This document shows positions 22,967 to 28,337 of a stretch of DNA of 28,337 bases, piece after piece. Both the position numbers and the translations under genes were made by a program. Each line of letters begins with the position of its first letter. Position 1 is the stretch's first letter. The notes beneath the pieces are model-generated. The model made no database searches. It was not told the DNA's origin and worked only from the letters and a program-made list of their open reading frames with translations. This DNA is from an uncultured Collinsella sp. (GTDB lineage: Bacteria; Actinomycetota; Coriobacteriia; Coriobacteriales; Coriobacteriaceae): assembly GCA_900540855.1 (NCBI GenBank), contig UQHK01000025.1, positions 1 to 28,337 of the forward strand, given 5' to 3'.

Positions 22967-23086
22967 CGACGCTGCGCGGGCCGCATTTGGACAATCTGAC
23001 GCTCAACTTCAAGGGCGCGACCAGAAGGTCAGCGCCCTTTCGTTTCACGTCACCTTGTCTCAAATGCGACCCGCTCGCTGACGTCG
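22967..23086. repeat. Large inverted-repeat element downstream of lysS (about 120 bp)
   Basis: The arms 22967-22994 and 23055-23086 mirror each other with a few mismatches: CGACG...CGTCG at the outer edge, then GCGGG/CCCGC, CGCATTTG/CAAATGCG and ACAA/TTGT. The terminator hairpin at 23011-23039 sits in the middle. The whole could fold into one long structured RNA or be a small non-autonomous element. No encoded protein is visible. Confidence 0.6.
23011..23046 (+). terminator. Terminator downstream of lysS
   Basis: AAGGGCGC-GACC (23011-23022) pairs with GGTC-A-GCGCCCTT (23027-23039), 12 bp with one bulge and an AGAA loop. TTCGTTTC follows, a broken T tract. Confidence 0.7.
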
Positions 23087-23112
23087 CCAATACATCGGCG
23101 TTGCCTTGGCCG

Positions 23113-23160
23113 TCAATAGTCATTGGGGACGTTCTTAAACGACTACCCAACGGCTATTGA
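23113..23160. repeat. Imperfect palindrome ahead of the exporter gene
   Basis: TCAATAG (23113-23119) and CTATTGA (23154-23160) enclose TGGG/CCCA and CGTT-CTTA-AACG, giving a long interrupted hairpin. It has the look of a dispersed palindromic repeat (REP-like), but copy number cannot be judged from one window. Confidence 0.45.
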
Positions 23161-23252
23161 GCACATGGCTCGCATGGCAGCCGTCTCTTTTATGTTTCCT
23201 TTAGCCGTTGCTGCCTAGGATGGGGGTTAGTCGGTAGGAAGGGAGCGTCTAT

Positions 23253-24821
23253 ATGGACGACGCGAGCGAGCGTGCAATCGAAGAGGACATGCTCGATCAG
23301 TTCAATTACTTTGACGATGAGGATGAGGAGCTAATCGATCGTCGCGAGCCGGCATCGCTTGACTCATTTGATCTGGTCGATGAAGAGACTGATGAGGTTG
23401 AGGACGAATCAACGGAGTCCCCACAGTCTTCGCGCCTTGACTCGCTGCTTTCGAGAGCCCCCATGCACCACGGTGTTCGTGCCGGCGCACTCCATATGAA
23501 AACTGACTGGCACCAGATCGTGACGGCAGGCGATGAGCTTGCCGTCGATGCGCCGCTCACCGATAAGTCATCCATCATCTGCCGCACCGGTATGCTTATG
23601 CTCGCGAGCGGAACGGGTGCCTGGCGTGTACGCGATACCATGAATCGCGTCGCCGCCGTACTCGGTGTCACCGTCCACGTTGACTTAAGTCTTCTGTCGT
23701 TTGAGTGCACCTGCATCGAAGATGGCCACTGCTTTAACGAGGTTGTCAGCCTGCCCACAACGGGAGTCAATACCCATCGCATTTGGATGATGGAGAGCTT
23801 CCTAAAGGAAATCGAGACGTATGGGCGCCGGTTTACCGTGCACGAATACCACGAGATGCTCAAGACCGTTGAGAGTTCAAAACCCGATTACTCTCCCTGG
23901 CAACAGGGCCTTGCGGCAGCTTGTGCTTGCGGCGCCTTCGTCTTTTTGCTCGGCGGCGGCCCTATCGAGATGGCCTGCGCATTCGTAGGCGCTGGTGTTG
24001 GCAACTTTGCTCGCTCTCATATTCTCAAGCAGGGTCTTGGCCAGTTTAGCGCGCTGACGATTGGCGTTGCGCTCGCTTGCGTTTCGTATCTGCTGGCATT
24101 GCTCGGCCTTGGCCAGGTCGTACCGGGGGCAATGTCGCACCAAGAAGGCTATATCGGCGCCATGCTCTTTGTGATTCCCGGCTTTCCCCTCATTACGGCA
24201 GGCCTCGACATCGCTAAGCTCGATATGCGAAGCGGCATTGAGCGTCTTTCGTATGCCGTGTCAATTATTGTGATGGCGACTCTCGTAGGCTGGATGGTTG
24301 CCGAATGTATGGGGCTGGCACCGGATGATTTTGCCCCGCTCGGCCTTTCGCCGCTTGCCCTTACGCTCCTGCGCGTGGTGATGAGCTTCGTTGGCGTATT
24401 TGGCTTCTCGGTTATGTTCAACAGCCCGGTAAAGATGGCAGCGGCGGCGGGGCTCATCGGCGCCGTGTCCAATACCTTGCGCCTTACGCTTGTCGATGCA
24501 CCGACGCTGTTTCCCTTCTTGGGCATGAGCGTAGGTATGCCTCCCGAGGCGGCAGCGTTTATCGGCGCGCTGGTATCGGGGCTGCTGGCAAGCTTGGCCG
24601 AAGTCAAGCTCACCTACCCACGTATCGCCCTCACGGTGCCATCGATTGTCATTATGGTGCCGGGCCTGTATCTGTATCGCTCGATGTATTACATGTGCAC
24701 CTTCGACACGGTCAATATGCTCGGCTGGTTTGTGCGTGCAGTGCTCATCGTGGCGTTTTTGCCCGTTGGTCTGGGTGTGGCACGTACGCTCACCGACCCT
24801 CGCTGGCGCCACACCAGCTAA
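23253..24821 (+). CDS. Threonine/serine exporter family protein (ThrE type, full length)
   Basis: A 522-aa membrane protein with the two-part ThrE architecture: a soluble N-terminal region leading into an integral-membrane domain (about 90-345) and a second membrane domain (about 360-512). Roughly ten helices are evident between residue 215 and the end. The motif LFVIPGFPLITAGLDI (305-320) is typical of the family. Corynebacterium ThrE exports threonine and serine by proton motive force; many bacteria split it into two genes, but here it is one chain. The first 65 residues are extremely acidic (Asp/Glu runs) and probably disordered in the cytoplasm. GGGAG lies about 8 nt before the ATG. It stands alone between two repeat-rich gaps. 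Confidence 0.85.
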   Translation: MDDASERAIEEDMLDQFNYFDDEDEELIDRREPASLDSFDLVDEETDEVEDESTESPQSSRLDSLLSRAPMHHGVRAGALHMKTDWHQIVTAGDELAVDAPLTDKSSIICRTGMLMLASGTGAWRVRDTMNRVAAVLGVTVHVDLSLLSFECTCIEDGHCFNEVVSLPTTGVNTHRIWMMESFLKEIETYGRRFTVHEYHEMLKTVESSKPDYSPWQQGLAAACACGAFVFLLGGGPIEMACAFVGAGVGNFARSHILKQGLGQFSALTIGVALACVSYLLALLGLGQVVPGAMSHQEGYIGAMLFVIPGFPLITAGLDIAKLDMRSGIERLSYAVSIIVMATLVGWMVAECMGLAPDDFAPLGLSPLALTLLRVVMSFVGVFGFSVMFNSPVKMAAAAGLIGAVSNTLRLTLVDAPTLFPFLGMSVGMPPEAAAFIGALVSGLLASLAEVKLTYPRIALTVPSIVIMVPGLYLYRSMYYMCTFDTVNMLGWFVRAVLIVAFLPVGLGVARTLTDPRWRHTS

Positions 24822-24855
24822 TTGGTGCAAATGAAACTGATCCGCAAAACATGAA

Positions 24856-24913
24856 CGTGGATAATCTCCCGTTTTTGGCTTGTTTACGGGCTCAAAACGG
24901 GAGATTATCCACG
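24856..24913. repeat. Perfect 20-bp inverted repeat after the exporter gene
   Basis: Left arm 24856-24875 (starts CGTGGATAATC, ends CCCGTTTT) and right arm 24894-24913 are exact reverse complements, with an 18-nt loop. The arms end in T4/A4 towards the loop. This is far beyond chance and stronger than an ordinary terminator. It could be a two-way transcription barrier, a mobile palindromic repeat or a protein-binding site. Confidence 0.85.
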
Positions 24914-24950
24914 CTCGTGGAATGGGTGTCCGAAAATCCACGCTCGTTGG
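24907..24950. repeat. Direct repeat next to the 20-bp palindrome
   Basis: ATCCACGCTCGTGG (24907-24920) recurs as ATCCACGCTCGTTGG (24936-24950), 29 bp apart. The first copy shares ATCCACG with the right arm of the palindrome, so the sequence block exists three times here, once inverted. Confidence 0.7.
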
Positions 24951-25057
24951 GCCGATGCAGACGCACCTGGCAATTCCTTTTTTGTAGACGTTGTCGTATG
25001 GCTGCATGCGGAAAAGGCCCCAGCGATTAACATATACTCCATATGGGTAAAGAGACC

Positions 25058-25082
25058 AAAGCGCCGCCACGAGTGGCGCTTT
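25058..25082 (+). terminator. Hairpin in the clpC leader
   Basis: AAAGCGCC (25058-25065) pairs with GGCGCTTT (25075-25082). The T run is part of the stem and then breaks (GCGTTT). A -10-like TATACT at 25033-25038 lies just upstream, so the hairpin would be in the clpC leader and could attenuate or stabilise the message. No CtsR, HspR or CIRCE motif was seen. Confidence 0.45.
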
Positions 25083-25119
25083 GCGTTTGAAAAAACTAGC
25101 TCGTCTAAGAGGAACTAGC

Positions 25120-27762
25120 ATGTTAGACCGTTTTACCGATCGCGCGCGCAAGGTCATGTCCATGGCCAAGCAGGAGGCGCTCGATCTTCATTCAAATAAG
25201 GTGGGTACCGAGCATCTGTTGCTCGCGCTCGCCAAGGAGGACGAGGGCATTGCCGCTGAGGCGCTGCGCTCGCTCGATATCTCCTACGACGACATCATGG
25301 ATACCCTCAAAGAGGTCCAGACCACGGTTCCCGAGCCCAGCGAGGAGACCGAGGCTGCCAAGCTTGCCTTTACGCCGCTCGTCATCAGCGTGATGGAGCG
25401 CTCTTTCCGCGTGGCGCGCGAGAACAACCAGACCTATGTGTCGACCGAGCACCTGCTCATCGGCATCGTCGAAGAGGGCAACGGCATGGCCATGGACATC
25501 CTCATGCGCCTAGGTGTGTCGTCTGCTTCTATCAAAAAGGCCATCGAAAAGCTCACTGCCAAGGATCAGGACAAGAAGCGTCCGCTCGCTGGCGCTGGCG
25601 CTGGTCGTCCCGGTGCGGGCCTGCCGTTCTTTAGCGGCTCGGATGCCTCTCAGCAAAAGGGGAGCGGCACCGACACGCTCAAGCAGTTCGCCACCAACCT
25701 CACGCAAAAGGCGCGCGACGGCGAGCTCGATCCCGTGATTGGCCGCGAAAAGGAAGTCCAGCGCATGATGGAGATCCTTTCGCGCCGCACCAAGAACAAT
25801 CCGCTTATCCTGGGCGACCCCGGCGTGGGCAAGACGGCTATCGTCGAGGGCCTGGCGCAGCAGATTGCTGCTGGCAACGTGCCCGAGAACCTCATGAACC
25901 AGAACATCTGGACGCTCGATCTGCCGGGCCTCGTGGCGGGCGCCAAGTATCGCGGTGAGTTTGAGGAGCGCCTCAAGAACGTGATCCAGGAGGCGACCGA
26001 AGCCGACGACGTCATCTTGTTTATCGACGAGATGCACACCATCATCGGCGCGGGTTCTGCCGAGGGTTCTATCGATGCGAGCTCCATGCTCAAGCCGGTG
26101 CTTGCGCGCGGCGCTTTCCAGATTATCGGTGCCACCACGGCCGAGGAGTTCCGCAAGTACCTCACCAAGGACCCGGCTTTCGAGCGCCGCTTCCAGACGA
26201 TCGATGTCGAGGAGCCGAGCGTCGAGGACACGGTCAAAATCCTGACCGCGCTCAAGCCGCGCTACGAGGAACACCATCACGTACGCTACACGCAGGGTGC
26301 CATCGAAGCTGCCGCGAACTTGTCCAACCGCTATATCCAGGATCGCTTCCTGCCCGATAAGGCCATCGACCTCATTGACGAGGCCGGCGCCCGCGCCCGC
26401 ATCGCCGCCAACCGCGCGCCCGAGCCGGTGCGCGAGGCCGAGCATCGCGTGGAGGAGCTTAAGGCCGCCGCGCAGGAGGCCACCGAGAGCGACGACATGA
26501 ACAAGGCCGCCGAGATCACCGAGCAGCAGAAGGCCGCCGAGATTGAGCTCGCCGAGGCCAAGGCTGCCTGGACGGCCGAGCTCGACGCTAGCCCGCTCAC
26601 CATCGACGTGAGTCAGATCGCCGACATCGTGTCCGTGACTTCGGGCGTGCCGGTGTCCTCGCTCACCGAGAGCGAGAGCCGTCGCCTGCTGCAGACCGAA
26701 AGCGTGCTCAAGACCCGCATCATCGGCCAGGACGAGGCTGTCGAGGCCGTTGCCAAGGCCGTGCGCCGCAGCCGCTCGCCGCTTAAGGACCCGCGTCGCC
26801 CCGGCGGCAGCTTTATCTTCCTGGGCCCCACCGGCACGGGCAAGACCGAGCTCGCCAAGACGCTCGCCGAGTATCTCTTTGGCAGCAAGGACGCGCTTAT
26901 CAGCTTCGATATGTCGGAGTTTGGCAGTGAGTTCGAGGTCTCCAAGCTCATCGGTAGCCCTCCGGGCTATGTGGGCCACGACGAGGGCGGCCAGCTCACC
27001 AAGGCCGTTCGCCGTCATCCGTACTCGGTCGTGCTGTTCGACGAGATCGAGAAGGCGCACCCCGACATCTTCAATATCCTGCTGCAGGTGCTGGAGGAGG
27101 GCCGCCTGACCGATAGTCAGGGCAAGACGGTCGACTTCCGCAACACCGTGATCATCATGACGTCCAACGTGGGCGCCCGCGAGATCGCGCAGGATGCGAG
27201 CGTCGGCTTTGGCACCACCGGCGAGCAGGGTCTCACCTCGAGTGAGATCCGCGGCCGTGCGATGGGCGAGCTCAAGCGCCTGTTCCGCCCCGAGCTGCTT
27301 AACCGTATCGACGATATTGTGGTGTTCCAGAAGCTCTCGGGCGAGAACCTGACTAAGATTGCGCACCTGCTGGTGGACGATCTGCGTCAGCGTTTGATTG
27401 CCAACGGCATGAACGTCAAGCTCACCGATGCGGCCTATGACAAGATCGTGGCCGAGGGTACCGACCTCACCAATGGCGCGCGTCCTCTGCGTCGTGCCAT
27501 CCAAAAGCTCATCGAGGATCCGCTGTCCGAGGAGCTGCTGGCCGGCGAGTGGGGCGAGGGCGATACCGTCCTGTGCGACGTGGCCGATGGCAAGTTTGTC
27601 TTTAGCCACGGCACGGGCGAGATCCCAGCACCGCGTCCGGCAGGTACGCTCGGTGGCGATACCACCCCGGCGGCACCGCACACCGGCAACGCCGCGCCCG
27701 TGAGCAGTGGTGTGAGCTCGGGCCCCGGCGGCATGATGCAAGCCGGCTCTGGCGCGCTGTAG
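25120..27762 (+). CDS. clpC: ATP-dependent Clp protease ATPase subunit ClpC
   Basis: AAA+ unfoldase that feeds ClpP. The 880-aa protein has a duplicated Clp N domain (1-145) and a Gly/Pro linker. AAA1 carries Walker A GDPGVGKT (232-239) and Walker B VILFIDE (298-304). A short middle domain with a UVR-like segment (about 428-485) marks ClpC rather than ClpB. AAA2 carries GPTGTGKT (569-576) and VVLFDE (637-642). A VGF loop (695-697) is the ClpP-docking tripeptide. The tail beyond about 840 is rich in Gly, Pro, Ala and Ser and probably disordered. I chose ATG 25120 (AGAGGA upstream) over an in-frame ATG 39 bp earlier that lies in the leader hairpin. No ctsR or mcsAB neighbours are present. Confidence 0.95.
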   Translation: MLDRFTDRARKVMSMAKQEALDLHSNKVGTEHLLLALAKEDEGIAAEALRSLDISYDDIMDTLKEVQTTVPEPSEETEAAKLAFTPLVISVMERSFRVARENNQTYVSTEHLLIGIVEEGNGMAMDILMRLGVSSASIKKAIEKLTAKDQDKKRPLAGAGAGRPGAGLPFFSGSDASQQKGSGTDTLKQFATNLTQKARDGELDPVIGREKEVQRMMEILSRRTKNNPLILGDPGVGKTAIVEGLAQQIAAGNVPENLMNQNIWTLDLPGLVAGAKYRGEFEERLKNVIQEATEADDVILFIDEMHTIIGAGSAEGSIDASSMLKPVLARGAFQIIGATTAEEFRKYLTKDPAFERRFQTIDVEEPSVEDTVKILTALKPRYEEHHHVRYTQGAIEAAANLSNRYIQDRFLPDKAIDLIDEAGARARIAANRAPEPVREAEHRVEELKAAAQEATESDDMNKAAEITEQQKAAEIELAEAKAAWTAELDASPLTIDVSQIADIVSVTSGVPVSSLTESESRRLLQTESVLKTRIIGQDEAVEAVAKAVRRSRSPLKDPRRPGGSFIFLGPTGTGKTELAKTLAEYLFGSKDALISFDMSEFGSEFEVSKLIGSPPGYVGHDEGGQLTKAVRRHPYSVVLFDEIEKAHPDIFNILLQVLEEGRLTDSQGKTVDFRNTVIIMTSNVGAREIAQDASVGFGTTGEQGLTSSEIRGRAMGELKRLFRPELLNRIDDIVVFQKLSGENLTKIAHLLVDDLRQRLIANGMNVKLTDAAYDKIVAEGTDLTNGARPLRRAIQKLIEDPLSEELLAGEWGEGDTVLCDVADGKFVFSHGTGEIPAPRPAGTLGGDTTPAAPHTGNAAPVSSGVSSGPGGMMQAGSGAL

Positions 27763-27788
27763 GGATTGAATATAACCTTGCATGATGG

Positions 27789-27819
27789 GGGGCGTTTCCG
27801 ATGGAGGTGCGCCCCTTTT
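27789..27819 (+). terminator. Terminator of clpC
   Basis: GGGGCG (27789-27794) pairs with CGCCCC (27810-27815), 15-nt loop containing a weaker TTCC/GGAG pairing, then TTTT (27816-27819). Confidence 0.8.
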
Positions 27820-27890
27820 CTTGTAGAGAAGAGTTTCCGGTAACGATAAAATAATTGAAAAAGTTCTGCTGGATGGCAAAAGGAGTTACT

Positions 27891-28331
27891 ATGGCGAATA
27901 GCGCTCAAAGAATTGAGATGTCGTTCGATAACATGAGAAAAATCGGAATGGTTCTTTGTGCCGTGCTGGTACTTATAGCCATCGCTACCATCGCCGTCTT
28001 TGGTTCGGCATTTGTTGTTGCATGCCAAAGTATTTTGAACGGCGCAGTGGTAATCGAGGGGGTCGTTGAGCTTGGTAAGGGCGGCAGCATCGCGCTCCCA
28101 AACTTGGCGCTATGGGCGGTTTTGCTCCTTGCAGGGGAGTTCACATTGTTAAGCATCAGCTTCGATGTCGCCCGTCGTCAATCGCCTTTTACTATTCGAC
28201 ATGCACGGATGATTACCGTTATTGCTTGCCTATTTGCAATCAATGCCGTGATGGGCTCTCTACAGATTGGCAGCGATTTAAAAAGGCTCTGTCACAACAA
28301 ATGGTTGATTTTGACGAGAAATAGCGTATAA
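27891..28331 (+). CDS. Small membrane protein, DUF2975-like, probably cut at its C terminus
   Basis: A 146-aa protein with three clear membrane helices (about 19-46, 67-90 and 105-124). Between the second and third helix it has the segment RRQSPFTIRHARMI, which resembles the PFT..N..RLR motif of DUF2975 proteins. Those proteins usually have four helices and a following small HTH regulator; the fourth helix is missing here. AAAGGAG lies 6 nt before ATG 27891, which I prefer to two weaker upstream starts. From residue 132 (base 28285) the codons run into an AT-rich sequence that looks like an IS end, so the last 15 residues are probably not native. Function is unknown. Confidence 0.65.
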   Translation: MANSAQRIEMSFDNMRKIGMVLCAVLVLIAIATIAVFGSAFVVACQSILNGAVVIEGVVELGKGGSIALPNLALWAVLLLAGEFTLLSISFDVARRQSPFTIRHARMITVIACLFAINAVMGSLQIGSDLKRLCHNKWLILTRNSV

Positions 28332-28337
28332 TAATAG
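28285..28337 (+). mobile_element. Probable left end of an insertion sequence (continues past the window)
   Basis: At GGCTCTGTCACAACAAATGG (28285-28304) the composition turns AT-rich and the membrane protein loses its family ending. The GGCTCTGTCA start resembles terminal inverted repeats of ISL3-family elements, and the preceding GATTTAAAA is an AT-rich target. A strong promoter follows within the element. No transposase is visible because the window ends, so this is an inference from composition, gene truncation and remembered IR style. Confidence 0.4.
28305..28332 (+). promoter_or_regulatory. Promoter at the right edge
   Basis: TTGATT (28305-28310), a 16-bp spacer and TATAAT (28327-28332). 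It points rightward out of the window and would suit a transposase gene inside the putative IS. Confidence 0.5.

Noticed and set aside
24907..24950. Possible CRISPR repeats
   Set aside because: Only two copies of a short direct repeat, no further units and no cas gene.
25020..25119. CtsR, HspR (HAIR) or CIRCE operator ahead of clpC
   Set aside because: None of the known consensus patterns was found; only a -10-like box and a leader hairpin are visible.
25510..27879. A 789-aa - strand frame opposite clpC
   Set aside because: Antisense shadow of a GC-rich gene; no family resemblance, no ribosome site, and clpC is complete on the other strand.

Overview
The window is a 28.3 kb piece of chromosome from a moderately GC-rich bacterium (roughly 60% G+C by eye). 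It is best explained as a Coriobacteriia-type actinobacterium, probably close to Collinsella. That assignment rests on gene style and layout: a fused EcfA ATPase, a Veg-like protein beside ispE, a ClpC with a Gly/Pro-rich tail, and a LysRS with a C-terminal OB domain. No 16S rRNA or other decisive marker is present. All protein genes lie on the + strand; only a tRNA-Val and its downstream repeats are on the - strand.

Layout. (1) 285-4739: an FMN riboswitch drives an energy-coupling-factor riboflavin importer (S component RibU, a single-chain double ATPase EcfA, and EcfT). Two tandem paralogous FMN-type split-barrel proteins follow and are plausible users of the flavin. (2) 4876-9971: a probable ArgR operator and the argC-argJ-argB-argD genes, covering glutamate to N-acetylornithine/ornithine with an ArgJ acetyl-recycling step. 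A strong terminator closes the block. argF, argG, argH and argR are not in the window. (3) 9972-10756: no protein gene. It holds a - strand tRNA-Val(UAC) and two 184-185 bp tandem repeats, each carrying a copy of the tRNA 3' end, an oppositely oriented T-arm-like sequence and a - strand terminator. (4) 10944-18471: housekeeping genes asnB, murE, a Cof-like HAD phosphatase, murI, rph, rdgB and dtd. They cover asparagine synthesis, peptidoglycan precursors, tRNA trimming, nucleotide-pool cleaning and D-aminoacyl-tRNA editing. (5) 18505-22932: a veg-like gene, ispE, tRNA-Pro(CGG), tatA, greA and lysS, with several promoters and terminators visible between them. (6) 22933-25119: two structured intergenic regions rich in inverted repeats flank a full-length ThrE-type amino-acid exporter. 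(7) 25120-28337: clpC, then a small DUF2975-like membrane protein whose end seems to be cut by the start of an insertion sequence at the right edge.

The content is mostly core metabolism, and I found no defence system, CRISPR array, biosynthetic cluster or clearly new multi-gene system. The points most worth a second look are: the tRNA-Val-derived tandem repeats; the LysRS with a C-terminal tRNA-binding OB fold; two interleaved hairpins between greA and lysS that look like an attenuator or pseudoknot; a MurE lacking the usual meso-DAP motif; the inverted-repeat-packed gaps on either side of the exporter gene; and the probable IS junction.
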